Source: Deinandra increscens subsp. villosa
Lineage: Eukaryota > Streptophyta > Magnoliopsida > Asterales > Asteraceae
Assembly (NCBI GenBank): GCA_039602395.1
Contig: JBCNJP010000025.1
Coordinates: forward strand, 45,465,980 to 45,529,979
Length of the DNA: 64,000 nucleotides
Direction of reading: 5' to 3'
Under the pieces are notes generated by a model. That model was not told the DNA's origin. It saw only the letters and a program-made list of their open reading frames with translations, and did no database searches. A program made the translations under genes and the position numbers. The stretch's first letter is position 1. Each line of letters starts with the position of its first letter. Of the stretch, positions 42,187-54,360 are shown one piece after another.

Positions 42187-44213
42187 TTATGTTTGTCAAC
42201 ATCTTCTTGAAGTTCAATTGATTATCACATTTAACTTGTTAAGTTCAGAAAATCTCAATTCAAACTTTCAAGAAAAGAATTTGATTTTGAATCACAAATT
42301 AACAAACACATTTAATTTTATCTTAACAGCGATTAAGTTTAATGAGATTAAAAAAAAATTAGGTGTTTATGATTTTAATTAAAAAATCAAGTGTGTTTGC
42401 GATCCACTATTCAAGTTTACGATCTGAATATCGGGTTTACGATCCAATTGTTGGTTCACGATCGGGTCAAAATCAATTCGGCATAGGCCCAGTCGTAATC
42501 TCTCAATAAAACCCTAAGCCCGATCGTAAACATCGAGAGTCGGAAACGTGTTCAATCGTAAACACCGAGTCGTAAACAATGATCGGAAACACGAAACGCC
42601 GTCTTCTTCATTGCACTTATCGTAAACACAAAAATCTTCCATGGAAGCACCTGCAACACCCTCGGAAACACATCAAAACACCTGAAATATGCAAAATGAA
42701 CAACCAGCACTACCTTTTAAGTGTTGCAAACTCGAAACCGACTTCTAATCACGAGTATTTCACAAAGAATCACAAGAAAACCCAGAATGGTCTTGAACTC
42801 ACAAAAATCGTGAATACACCGACGAAAACAGTCGATCGGAAAGGGGTTTTGAGGGTTTTGTGGTCGGAAATCGAAGACCAGGGTGTTAGAGTGCTCGGGT
42901 TACACAGTGGACGGTCGGAGGTGGGTTGAATCGATTTTTCGGCGAGGTAGAGGCGGTGGCTAGGGTTTCGCTACGGCGGTCGTAAACACAGAGAGAAATG
43001 AGAGTTGTGATCGTAAATGGGAGAGGGGATCGGAAATGGGGAGGTTGAGGGTTTTATTTAGAAAATTTTCACTAAGGGCCCTCATGTTTAGAATAAATTT
43101 TAAATAATACCCAAACTTCATTTACTTGATAATTCTCATGAAAACGTGTTAACTTTGAAGAATTTGAGAATTACCAAGCTTCCCCTCAGACTCATACTTT
43201 GAGTATCTGATCATGATCATAAAATTTAAATTTTAAACATTTAAAGACCTAAAAAATAATAAAAAAATAATAATAAAAAAATAAAAAAAATAATAATAAA
43301 ATAAAATAAACCATAAAACAAAGATAACCTAAATGCAAAAATTAAATATTCACTTGCCTCGTAGCTGATATTTTTCATGGATCATACCAGACTTATCTTT
43401 GACTGAGGAACCCTTTTCAGCTTCCGTTACTCGACGCTCTAGACGATTACCCAAAAATTTTTAAACCACATAAACTCACATCCAGATAAAAATTTTAAGT
43501 GCTTAATTATGGTACATAATTACCATCATGTTTAACTGTCCCCACACCCAATTGTTCATAGCGAAACCTACCCAACCTCAGAGTTTATTGAGGATTCACA
43601 AACCCCCAACTTGAGGAACCATGCAACATCGCTATGACCACCACTTATTTTCTTAATTATCAGTTGGTGATCAGGTCGGCCGCATAAGCACGCAGAGAAG
43701 ACCAAACATAATAATTATTTATTTTTATAACTTTTCCCTTTTCTTTTCATTTTTCTTTTTCTTTTCATTTTTTTTTAATTTTCTGTGATGTTGTCATAAA
43801 AGCAGAAACATGGCGTGTGAGATAGTGAATACTAGGTGAATACCACTCTCAACCCATTTTTGTTGGGACTCAGTCTTTTAAACTATGTAAACTAGGATGG
43901 AAAACTAAACATATATAGAAGTTAAGTTTACTGCACTTACTTGGATGATCATAGTTTTTGATTGAGCTTACCGACACATCATCTTTGAGCCGTCTTTCAC
44001 TTCTGCCTTACACGTGTTAGTCTCCGATTGTCTTGGAAATTTATCACTTCCTACCAACTCAAGGCAAACAAAAGACTTCATAAAAACCTCAAACAGATTG
44101 TCAGATTTTTCTGAAACAGTGACATTTCTTCCCCTGTTTTTATGAGGCTTTTAAGGCATAAAACACCCATTTTTTTTAATAAACATAACTATATACAAAC
44201 AATTCTGATCAGA
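42187..44213 (-). other. Sirevirus B spacer between pol and third ORF
   Basis: Two kilobases without coding. It holds a structured element (43655-43716), an A-rich simple-sequence run (43255-43315) and, at 42415-42987, five TCGTAAAC copies (42524, 42556, 42570, 42620, 42980) plus two inverted copies (42415, 42435): the same motif as the 5' leader. Confidence 0.7.
43655..43716 (-). ncRNA. structured element, Sirevirus B
   Basis: Closing stem in two parts, AATTAT/ATAATT and TTGGT/ACCAA (43655-43660 with 43711-43716; 43664-43668 with 43701-43705). The core has CAGGTCGG and ACGCAGAGAAG on plus, the complement of the Sirevirus C core, with a short apical GC-TTAT-GC hairpin on the sense strand. 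Single copy, about 0.5 kb after pol. Confidence 0.5.
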
Positions 44214-44564
44214 TCATTCCTCGAAGGCAATCATCCTTAGGCCTTCAACACATATTTCAAAATTTGAACGAGGAAGGGGTTTTGTGAAAAGGTCTGAAAC
44301 ATTTTGATCTGAGCTTACCTTTTCCAACTGAATCAACTTCATATCATAGCAATCACGAATGAAATGTACCTTGATGTCTATATGCTTTGTTTTGGAATGT
44401 TGAACAGGATTTTTAACAATTTGCAGAGCAGCAGCATTATCACAAAAAATTGGAGTGTTAATAAATTCCATACCGTAGTTAGTTAGCTGATTTTGAATCC
44501 ATACTACCTGCGAGCATCCAGCTGATGCTGCCACATATTCAACTTTTGCAGTTGATTTAGACAC
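44214..44564 (-). pseudogene. Sirevirus B RNase H C-terminal part
   Basis: The frame gives STAKVEYVAASAGCSQVVWI (family Glu/Ala in the A-E-Y motif replaced by V-E-Y), FCDNAAALQIVKNPVQHSKT, KHIDIKVHFIRDCYD and LFTKPLPRSNFE, ending at 44214. It is shifted relative to RT. Confidence 0.82.
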
Positions 44565-45592
44565 GGTATGCTACTTCTTACTCTGCCATGAGATGAGTCT
44601 GTCTCCCAAGTACTGACATCCCCGGTTGTTGATTTCCTGTCAAGATCACTACCTCCATAGTCACTGTCAGTAAAAGCAAACAATTGGAAATCAATATTCT
44701 TTGGGTACCAAAGTCCAAGCCGAGGCCTGCCCTTCAGATACCTAAAAATACGTTTAACAGCAGCTAAATGAGAGAGTTTAGGATTAGCCTGATAACGTGC
44801 ACACACACACACTGCATGCATGATGTCTGGCCTGCTTGCTGTTAGGTACATGAGTGACCCGATCATTGACCGATACAAGAATTCACTCACTGGTTCCCCA
44901 TCTGCATCCACTGTCAGTAGAGGCCGGGATTCCATGGGAGTGGAGATGGGCTTGGAGTCCTGCATCTTGTATTTCGCCAGAATCTCATTCACGTACTTTG
45001 CTTGATGAATGAGAATTCCAGTTTCATCTTGTTTCACTTGTAATGCCAGGAAAAAGTTCATCTCCCCTAGATCACTCATCTCAAACTTCTTTCTCATGAT
45101 ATCTTCAAACTCGGTGCACAATTCTTCATTTATAGAGCCGTAGATGATGTCATCCACATACACTTGCACCATGATGATATCATCATTCACCTTCTTTCTA
45201 AATAAGGTTTGATCAACCACTCCCCTTGTATACCCATTCTCCACCAAATGCTTGGATAGAGTCTCATACCATGTGCATGGAGCTTGATGCAAACCATACA
45301 GGTCTTTATCCAACAGATATACATGATCTGGATGTTCCTCATCCACAAACCCTGGTGGTTGACCCACATAAATTTCTTCATTCATGTCAGCATACAGGAA
45401 GGCTGTCTTGACATCCATTTGATGCACTGTTAAATTGAGATATGTTGCAACAGCAAGGAAAATCCGAATTGCTTCCAATCTAGCTAGTGGAGCATATACC
45501 TCATCATAATCAATCCCATGCACCTGTCTATGTCCCTGAACAATCAGCCTTGCCTTGTTCCTTACGATTATACCCGTATCATCTTTCTTATT
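44504..45592 (-). pseudogene. Sirevirus B reverse transcriptase
   Basis: Copia [61 protein letters not shown], catalytic MVQVYVDDIIYGS (YVDD codons 45160-45149) and SLMYLTASRPDIMHAVCVCA. Catalytic aspartates are retained. The frame passes into RNase H (FAFTDSDYGGSDLDRKSTTG) and shifts near 44560. Confidence 0.88.
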
Positions 45593-47085
45593 CTAGTATA
45601 ACTGTCTTGTGGGTATAACTTTTTTATCTTCTGGCCTTTTCACTAGTCGCCACACTCCTAATTTTGAGAATTGATTCAGTTCATTGTGCATAGCCTCCAT
45701 CCAGCTTGGATCTTTAAGAGCTACCATCACATTTGGAGGCTCTATCTGGGAGATAAAACACGAGTACATGCAGTGATTGATGTCACCCGTGCGGATTCTA
45801 GTTGTGACTCCTGTTGTCACTGGTCCAACCACATTGCTGAGAGGATGATCTCTGTTGATTCTTGTGGTTTGAATATCTGGCACTGAAACAGAATCAGGCA
45901 GGTTAGTATCATTAACATCATTATTCATACCTTGGGTTTCAGGCTCCGTCTGATCATCATGAGTTCCTGACGATTCTGGAACATCCACAACATCATCCTT
46001 AGGAGCTGCTTCTGATACACCGCCTCTAACATTTTCAACAGATGGCCTCACTTTAGGAGCTGGAGCAATGATGTCTTCTTCTTCCAGACTAGGAAACATG
46101 TTTGAGTAGTCAAACCCTTTAAAGAAAGTCCCATAATCAAAGATCCAGTCCGGTCCAATTCCAGCATCTGTCGGATTGTCTTCCAACCAGTCAACATCAA
46201 ATGCCTCGATTATCAGTTTGGTGGTTTTGTTGAAGACCCGATAAGCACTATTTGCAGAATATCCAACAAAATAGCATTCATCAGCCTTTGCTTCGAATTT
46301 CCCCACATCCGATTGAATTAAGACTGTGCAAGGACACCCGAAAGTCTTGAAGTACCCCACCCTTGACTTTTCTCCATAAATAATCTGATAAGGCGTCTTC
46401 TCATGCCGCTTGTTCAAAAGTACTCGATTCTGCACATAACAAGCAGTGTTGACTACTTCGGCCCAGAAGAAAATTGGTAGTCTAGCATCACATAGCATAG
46501 TTTTAGCAGCTTCAATGAGAGTTCTGTTTCTTCTTTCAGCAACACCATTTTGTTGAGGCGTTACGGTGAAATGTATTGCCTTTCTATACCTTTTACTCCA
46601 CAGAACATATTCAATTCAGCATTCTTAAACTCTGTTCCGTTGTCTGTTCTAATAGCCATCACCTTTTTGCTAAACTGATTCTCTATAAGAGTGACAAACT
46701 GTTTCACAAGCGCTGGAGTTTCATGCTTGTTTGACAGAAAGAAAACCCAAGTAAAATGAGAGAAATCATCCACTATCACCAGACAATATGAGAACTTGCT
46801 GATACTTTGAACTTGCATTGGGCCGAAGAGATCCATATGAAGTAGTTGCAATACTGATGAAACAGAATTGACGATCTTGGAACGATGCGGTAATCTGTGC
46901 TGCTTCCCCTTAGCACATGCAACACACTTCTCAACTGACGTGAAATCCGTGATAGGGAGGTTCCTTACATGCTCTCCCTTTGCCAGCTTTGACAGATTCT
47001 TCATGTTGGCATGTCCCAAACGATCCAGATTTTCATTTTGCTTTGAGATAAGGCAGGCTTCTTCTGAAGTTGGAGGACTACCCAT
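45593..47085 (-). pseudogene. Sirevirus B integrase
   Basis: Zinc-binding GAG-pre-integrase region (LGHANMKNLSKLAKGEHV, then CVACAKGKQHRLPH), then the catalytic core: LLHMDLFGPM (Asp), AIRTDNGTEFKN (Asp) and AERRNRT (Glu). A small indel at about 46561 shifts the frame just before the Glu. The C-terminal part (VGYFKTFGCPCTVLIQSDVG, then AYRVFNKTTKLI) follows. A TAG at 45593 ends the frame before RT. Confidence 0.85.
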
Positions 47086-47094
47086 GTTGAGAAG

Positions 47095-47400
47095 TTAAGA
47101 ATTTCCTCGTCTTGGTGTGTGCATCAAAATACACTCCTCAGGAATCTTAACTCCGGGCTTGAGAATAATACATTCCTTGTGGTTGAATAATACAGAATAG
47201 TCTCTATCATAGATCTGTGAAACACTCAGCAGACTATGTGACAGCTCCTCCACATAATGTACATCAGAAAATGTTAAGCTTCCATTCTTCACAACACCTT
47301 TCTTGCTGATCCTACCACCTACTCCACCAGCAAGTGTAATTAACTAATTGAAGAGACATTCCTGCTTTTGATTCAGGTACACTCAAAGTTTGAGTGTTGA
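47095..47400 (-). pseudogene. Sirevirus B protease remnant
   Basis: Retains the downstream part of the Copia protease region (VVKNGSLTFSDVHYVEELSH, then SLLSVSQI and ECIILKPG). The active-site segment (family motif V-D-S-G-A-S-R-H-M) is not found; the sequence jumps from the gag tail to AGGVGGRISKKG. A deletion has removed the catalytic Asp, so the element cannot process its polyprotein. Confidence 0.75.
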
Positions 47401-47425
47401 CTTTTGGTTTCCAAACAAGGTGTTT

Positions 47426-49325
47426 CTATGGTTTCATCACATTGGTTGAGTTCTTTACAGATGCATGTTTCTTTGGTGGTGATGTGGCCTTTTTACCTGC
47501 TGGCTTTTTAACAGGTGTCCACTCAAGTTTCAATTTTGTATAAACAACTTGTTTCGTTTGAGTGACATCTTTTGGTTTTGAAACCTGTTTCTCAACCTTT
47601 GTTTTGCCATTAGGTTTATTAACTCTTTTGACTTTAGACACTTGTTTCTCAACAAATTCTGGTTTCATCTTATCATTCTTTTTGTAAACTCCTTTAGATA
47701 TGTAAGTCGGTTTTGGAGTTTTGGCCACATTCCACTTTTCATCAACAGGCTTCGTCACTGGAGCTTTTGTGTTTAAAACCTTAGACTGTTGAGTCTTTAT
47801 TGGTTGTGAACTTTGCTTCCCCTGTGACAAAGCTTGTTGCTTTTGATCTTTGTTTTCACCTGTCATCATTTTCTTCAACATACTAGTCCGTGGGTTTTGC
47901 GGATAGTATGGTTGATAAGGTCTATTCACACAGCTTGCAGCAAAGTGTCCTGGTTCTCCACACTGAAAACAATTCATAAGTCTAGGCCCATTTACATGAC
48001 TACAGAGATATGAGCGTCTTAGATAAGACGACTTCCATTCAGGCTTATCATCCCATTTGTGTATTACATGTTTTGAAATTTTTTCTGGTTGTGTAATTAA
48101 ACAAAATTGTTCTGATTTAGATTTGTTTGTTCTGTTGAAAGTTGACACAACCTGGGGATAAGGGACAAAGTCTTTGGGCTTAGACTCACGGCCAACTCTT
48201 GTGTTAGTCACACGAATCTTAAAATCATTAACTTTTTCATTAGAATCAGAAACATGTTTTGATGACAAAGACATGACAGACTGTTTGTACTTGGACATAG
48301 TAAGTTCTGACACAGATGCTAGAACATCGTCCATAGGTAAATCAGAATTTAAACTACTAGACGCATGACACTCTTTGACTCTTAAGCATTCACCATCCTT
48401 CTCAGAAACATCTTGGATCCTTACTGCATCTGCACATGAAACAAAAATGTCAGACGAACCAACATTATTGTTTAATGGTTCCTGAGATGGACCTGGTTCA
48501 CTAGTGGATGCCACAATTCTATTCTGATTACCCAACCCATACATCATATGTTTCTCATTTTCTAGTTCCTTTTCTGTCATAGGTTTCACACCAACCAATA
48601 CACTATCTAGGGGAGGTCCTGCTTCATGCATTTCTGATTCAGATCTATCTACCTGATCCTCCTCATAGATCATACCTATTATATCTCTAGGCACAGGTTT
48701 AGGAACATTATTCTTGTTTTGTTCAGAAAAACTAATTCCTATTCCTCCTTTATCCTTACCAAACCTAACATCAGTTATGCAGTTGGACAAGGCCTTTCCA
48801 GCTTCAAGCATTTTCTTATTTCTCATTTGATTCACATCTAACTTTACTTGCATCTCATTGTTTTGATGTGTAAGTTCATCTACCTGCTTTCTAAGCTCAG
48901 CAATCTCTAACTTAGCATTGTCATAAAGAACAGACTTCTCAGAGGCTAAGGCTTGGTATTTCTCTATTACCCAATTTTTGAGCTTTAACTTTCTCCTCAC
49001 TCTTTTCCCATCTACCCTTAAACGAACTTCTAGAACATTGCATATAAAATAATTCTATCTCACTAATTTTCTAAAGTTGTCTAAGGCCAGGAATTAAACG
49101 AGCACAAGTGGGATTAGTACATATCTTTGTGTTGTCAACCTCGGCAGCAAATGCCTCTTTGTCTTTAACCAAGTTCTCCTCATCAGTGACCACAAAAGCA
49201 TGTTCTTCATCAGTACCATTCTCCATTTTAGCAATCATAGCACCCGTCAGACTGAGTTCCCTGACCTGCGATGCCCACTGATATTCCCTGCAATCCTGCA
49301 CGACCAGAGCCTTTGCGTCGCCCTT
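47426..49325 (-). pseudogene. Sirevirus B gag/pol linker: coiled coil and second zinc knuckle
   Basis: A 524-codon frame (47426-49000) with a coiled coil at its start (EIAELRKQVDELTHQNNEMQ), an acidic middle, a zinc knuckle CFQCGEPGHFAASC and a Lys/Pro-rich tail. A preceding short frame (49071-49301) belongs to the same region. This extended linker with a second knuckle is typical of Sirevirus gag. Confidence 0.78.
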
Positions 49326-49333
49326 TCCTTTTC

Positions 49334-50544
49334 CATCTCAAGCTTTCTTCTCTTCTGCTCTCTCCTTCTTTGGCTTTGTGCATTCCCTAGCGAAATGTCC
49401 GTACTCATCACAATTGAAGCACCTCAGCTTGTTTTTATCAAAACCCTTGTCCTGATCCTTCCAGACATTTCTTCCAGTCGTTGCCATAAACTTCTTTGCA
49501 CGAAAAAACCACCATGGCCATTTGCCAGGAGACATCAAGCATCTCCACATCTTCAGGATTGATTTGATTTAGATCACCAGAGAGCATCTCTGCAGGCACT
49601 AACGTTCCAGCTATAAGGGCATGGTAGCTATTCATGAATCCCATTCCGAGTGCAAAGTTGGGATCATTGATGGCATTTGCCTCTTCAGAATTAACCATTC
49701 CACTCGAACTAGAACTAGCTTATGATCGTGCCACGAATGCAGTTGACTTTGGATTGGCACTTGAATCACTTCCAGATGAACTCCCAGCTTGCTTTGATCT
49801 CACATCTTCAGAAAAGAGAGCCTGACTTAGTTTTCCAGCCATACTCAGTGAACTCAGATGATTTAGCTCCCGTTGTCTATCATCAATCAATTTCGATTTC
49901 AGTTTGTTGATAAGCTCATCAACAGTTAATTCATCCAGCTTGTTGTTATCTTTGATGATTGAGATGTTTGTATTCCAATTCTTGGGTAAGCTGTTTAAGA
50001 GCTTCAGATTCTTGTCTTCCTGTTCAGGTTCAACATCATAGCTTGACATCTCAGTAATTAAAGACACGAATCTCTGAACTTGAGCTTCAAAGGACTCTCC
50101 TTGAATATGATTGAATAAGTTGAACTTCTGCTTCAACATCTGTTTACGGCTAGCCTTGATATCGGGATTGCCTTCATATGCTACTACAAGAGCATCCCAT
50201 AGCTTCTTTGCCGTCTTATACTTCTTAAACCCTTGTGCAATCTCCGGTGTCAAAGCCATAGTCATGATTGCATAAGCCCTCTCATCCTTGTTGCATCTCT
50301 CCCAATCGTCATCTGAGTACTCTGCTTCAGTCTTTACCACTCCTATCTTTCCTGCTTCAGTGTGTGTGGGAATGAACGGTCCATTGACAACAGATCTCCA
50401 AAGTCTCAGATCTACACTTTTCAAATGATTCTGGAATCTGTATTTCCATTCAAGGAAGTTATCAGCAGAAGTGAGTCTAGGAGGACGTGTAGTTGATCCT
50501 ATCTCAAAGTCCAGTTTTTGGTACATGCTCGGTTCGAAATCCAT
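49334..50544 (-). pseudogene. Sirevirus B gag
   Basis: Starts at ATG 50544 (MDFEPSMYQKLDFEIGS). Contains the Copia gag domain (DNFLEWKYRFQNHLKSVDL, then LWDALVVAYEGNPDIKASR, then LLNSLPKNWNTNISIIKD). A TAA at 49720 breaks the frame after FVARS. The frame then continues with a helical segment (LDVSWQMAMVVFSCKEV) and a zinc knuckle CFNCDEYGHFAREC, with a shift between the two near 49480. Confidence 0.85.
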
Positions 50545-51101
50545 AATGAAAGCTTAGGAAAACTTAAAACTAAAAGTCCAAAAGTCCAAAATGTGAGTTT
50601 TCGATCGTAAACACCCGTTTACGATTGAGTCAAGCAGTGGATCGTAATCTCCTGATCGTAAACTCCGATTCCGATGAAAGAAATCGTAAACACTGAATCT
50701 GATTAAAATGGATCGTAAACACCGATTTCGATCCAGAAATGTCGTAATCAAGATTCCGGTAAGAATTGTCGTAAACCCTGACTCCGGTTGAAAAAATCGT
50801 AAACACCCAAAGCACCGAACTTGAAGTCGTAAACACTAATTCTCTGATCGTAAACTGTCAAAAACTGCTTCTTGAAGTCGTAAACTCGATTACTGTGATC
50901 GTAAACACCAAGTTGTTGAAGAACACGAAGAACAGCCACTCGTAAACACTCAAACACACGCAGAAACTGATCGTAAACTCAGGAACAACAGCAGATCTGA
51001 TCGTAAACACGTAGAACAGCCTCGAAACCATCAAAAACTCGAACCTTTTCCAGAAAATGCTTGAATCCAATACCGTGAGAACCTCGAATCACAGATTCTT
51101 G
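50545..51101 (-). repeat. Sirevirus B leader with 13 TCGTAAAC copies
   Basis: About 560 bp of leader between primer site and gag. The octamer TCGTAAAC (plus strand; GTTTACGA in the transcript) occurs 13 times exactly between 50605 and 51008, with spacing of about 21-60 bp. One copy faces an inverted copy: ATCGTAAAC + ACCC + GTTTACGAT at 50604-50625, a perfect hairpin. Confidence 0.82.
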
Positions 51102-51113
51102 GCTCTGATACCA
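51102..51113 (-). other. primer binding site of Sirevirus B
   Basis: TGGTATCAGAGC on the minus strand, two bases from the 5' LTR. Confidence 0.9.
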
Positions 51114-51115
51114 AT

Positions 51116-51506
51116 TGTTGGTCCGGGATCAACAACCGTTCACAATATCTTAATCTCGAACAAGTGCGGAAACCTTGTACGAGATCGATTCAAGAGAAAG
51201 TAGATGAAATAGACTTGATATGAGTGAAACACAACACAAAAAGATCAAATCTTGAATGATGAACACTAACTTTCTTGAGATTGAAGTATACGATCGGAAA
51301 TACAAGAGTGAATATGGAAATCGTAAACCACAACTAGCTCTTGAATCATAAACTAAGTGGGTTTATATAGTACCCATTACAAAACCCTAAATCGGATCCT
51401 AAACCCAATAAGAAGCCAGCCCAATAAGCCCACAATCGTAAACCTCCTAAGCCCACTTCAATTTAGCCCACTCTAATGTTCATACCACATAAAGTATAGC
51501 CCAACA
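51116..51506 (-). repeat. 5' LTR of Sirevirus B
   Basis: Same length as the 3' LTR. On the minus strand it is followed after two bases by the primer site, so this is the 5' LTR. TATA box on minus at 51369-51362. Confidence 0.9.
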
Positions 51507-51511
51507 CTAAC

Positions 51512-53639
51512 ACATGGCACACACTCACTTACTAACCCTCGAGGCTTCCTAGCCTCTTTCCGTAGTAATGGTGCATTACGTGCCATTTAGGGATTGATTT
51601 CTTGATTTTGTATTCTCGTCGGGGTTAGATTTCTATCAAATAGACATGTAGTAACTGGAAGGGGGAAAGTGCTGTGATTTGGGGTCTCCATCAGGCAAGT
51701 GTTGCGTATAAATCCGAATCAACCGCCAGACCTGGATGCGTGCCTGGGACGCCCTGAAGAGAGTACTTGAACCTATAGGCCAAAGCATGTCTGCTAGAAA
51801 TCATCAAATAATCCTGATTAGTCACGGTTATAGCTTCCCAATCGGGAGGTGATGGCCATTCCATTCGTTTAATCAAATCAGCATGATTTCGTGTTTTGTG
51901 TGTTATCATCAACTCTAATTATGTTTTCAATGACTCTCGATGTTTCGTGTTTTATGATCTCTTGATTTCAAAATGCATGCTTTACACAATGATCCCTCAA
52001 ATTCCATTAACTCGCCAATTTCATGACATGTTTTCATAAGTCTTTCGTTTTTGGACCCTTACTTTCACAATTTCACACTTTTCCTCCCTCACATTTTATT
52101 CAATCGATTTACATATCGTATTATTTACAAAGTTTCACTACCTCCTATGTCATCAGTGATGTTTGGTTTACAAAGTTACGAGTGCATACGACACCCATGT
52201 GGTGTATCGCATCCCACGCAATGTGGCGATTTACATTACACATTTACGGTTCAGCCTTATCAAGGTTACGATTTTACGTGTTTCCCTTATTCGTTTCTTT
52301 GCACCCTGAGTTCCATTATGTAACGAAACTCTCCTCAATTCGCATCTCGCATCTTGGATTTTTTTTCGCACACCACCTACGTGATTTCAAATATATGTTT
52401 TTCAATTATCACAATCACGACCCGGATGCTACCACATGTTAAACCAACAAGCCAATGTTCCATAGAACTCACGTATAGTCGTGTACACCCCTAATTTTTT
52501 TTTGCCAACTCATTTTAACCCAACAAAACATCTCATGGGTCTAGACCACAAGCCCAACCTGTTGCACCAAAGCCCAATGGGCACACCCAATGTGGTGATT
52601 CACTATGGGTGTGTTATGGGTTGGCCCATGCAAATGATGCGTCGGTCAAATGAGTCAATCAAGTTGCGCTTGGTCTCGATCATACATCTACAAGCAAGTG
52701 ACCACAAACCTAAACCTTAACTTGCAAAACTTAGCCACTTGGACTTCCGAAACACTTGATCTAAAATTTTTATTTTGGCCTAACGTAATCTCATCAGGTT
52801 GCATATTGCATGCCTTTGGACAACGATTTTTCAAAATTCATGAATGCTCGACGTCTATTTGTTCCAAAACCTATATATATACCAATTCATCATCATTTGT
52901 AGATTTGGTAAGTTCTCGTTGATGGAATCCTAAGTTGCACGTTCGCATGTTACGGGTTTCCATGCTAAAACGACAACAAGGGTGCACATTGACGAGCTTA
53001 TGAAGCAACTTGCATACGATCACCCTTCTTTACTAAAATTTTTAAGTCAGCCTTTGCGTAGTCACGTTTTAAGTCACATACACATTTTACGGTGTGCATG
53101 TCGAGAAGTCTGCTGGTCTGGAAATCTACGAGTTACAGGTACATGTGTTGACAGGATTCCATGTGTACGAGTCTACAATTATATGACCTCTCGAGTGGAC
53201 GGCTCTACATGTGTGCCAACATCAAAAGTGTTACACAAATTTAAACTTCCTTTTGATCCCTAAACTTACTTTTACCCAACAGATGGATATTTTGGCTCAC
53301 AATTGTATCAAAAATCTTTTTTTTTAAAATATATGTCTGTTTAGCCCATTAAGAAACCTCCATTAAAATTTATGATTGTTGTTGATCTTGGGTTCTTCGT
53401 GGTTCGCTAAATACTTTTAGGATATTCGCAAATGCAACCCCCAAATTCATGATTGCCTTCATCGGTGATACTCGAATTTACTCTAAATCTATCTTCAATT
53501 TTTGGATCATGGAACTCGTGTCCCTTAAACGATAAGCTTATGGGGAAAATTCATGTTGTTCATTTACGAATTTCAACTCAACAAGTGTTTCATAAACTCA
53601 ATTTATGTTAATTAAGTTCCTTGATTCCACTAATTTTTC
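51512..53639. other. non-coding interior beyond Sirevirus B
   Basis: Presumed continuation of the Tekay-like element opened at 36241. Short open frames exist (for example minus 51691-51912, plus 52982-53263) but none has a motif I recognise. Confidence 0.35.
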
Positions 53640-54358
53640 TTTCAGTTGGTTAAATTCATGGATGCGGTTATTGGTGATCTAATAATCGATCCGTGAATCA
53701 CACCTTTGTCATTTCAATTCATGGATGCGATTATTGGTGATTCAATAGTCGATCCGTGAATCACACTTTTTTCATTTCAATTCATGGATACGATTATCGG
53801 TGATTCAATAGTCGATCCGTGAATCACACTTTTGTCATTTCAATTCATGGATACGATGTTGGTGATTCAATAGACGATCCATGAATTCCAGTTGTCATCT
53901 AAACGCATGACTCGACCTTAATGATTCAAAGGTCGATGCATGAAACCCATCCTTGGTATTTAAATCCATGAACTCGATTTTGGTGATTCAATGACTGGAT
54001 CATGAATTTGACTCTTGGGTTTTAAACTCTTGAATTCGTTCTATTAACTTGTTATTCGATATTTGTGTTCCAGCTTTGGTTATCTAATTCACGGACTCGA
54101 CTTTTTGTTAATTCAATAAGTCGAATCCATCTTTCATTGCTAAATTCATGTACTCAAATTCTACTCTCGTGGATCTGATTTTTGTTAAAACAATAAACGC
54201 ATCATGAATGTGACCTTTGTTCGTTTCATGATTGCCACTTTTGTTCAAATTATGAGATTTGATATTTATCGATTTATGGTTTTAGACACGTATATTCCTA
54301 TGATCGATTTACTCGATTTATCTCATTAAGAAATCTCCATTAAAATTTATGATTGTGG
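53345..54358. repeat. direct repeat of ~35 bp flanking the minisatellite
   Basis: CATTAAGAAACCTCCATTAA at about 53348 recurs as CATTAAGAAATCTCCATTAA at about 54324, both followed by AATTTATGATTGT. The second copy ends at the Sirevirus C LTR. Confidence 0.65.
53653..54130. repeat. 63-bp minisatellite, four clear units plus decayed ones
   Basis: Units start at 53653, 53716, 53779 and 53842, each opening AATTCATGGATRCG and carrying ATCGATCCGTGAATCAC or a close variant. Within each unit TTCATGGAT and ATCCGTGAA form an imperfect inverted repeat, so each could fold. Units after 53905 are increasingly diverged (ATGACTCGACC, ATGAACTCGATT) to about 54130. Confidence 0.8.
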
Positions 54359-54360
54359 TT

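Larger units (their letters stand above)
39119..51506 (-). mobile_element. Sirevirus B (Copia), full-length, mutated
   Basis: 12.4 kb minus-strand element with 391-bp LTRs and a perfect target duplication CTAAC (39114-39118 and 51507-51511). Order from its 5' end: LTR, tRNA-Met primer site, motif-rich leader, gag, coiled-coil/zinc-knuckle region, protease remnant, integrase, RT, RNase H, spacer with structured element, large third ORF, 3' LTR. Several stops, frameshifts and a protease deletion make it non-functional. Confidence 0.92.
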
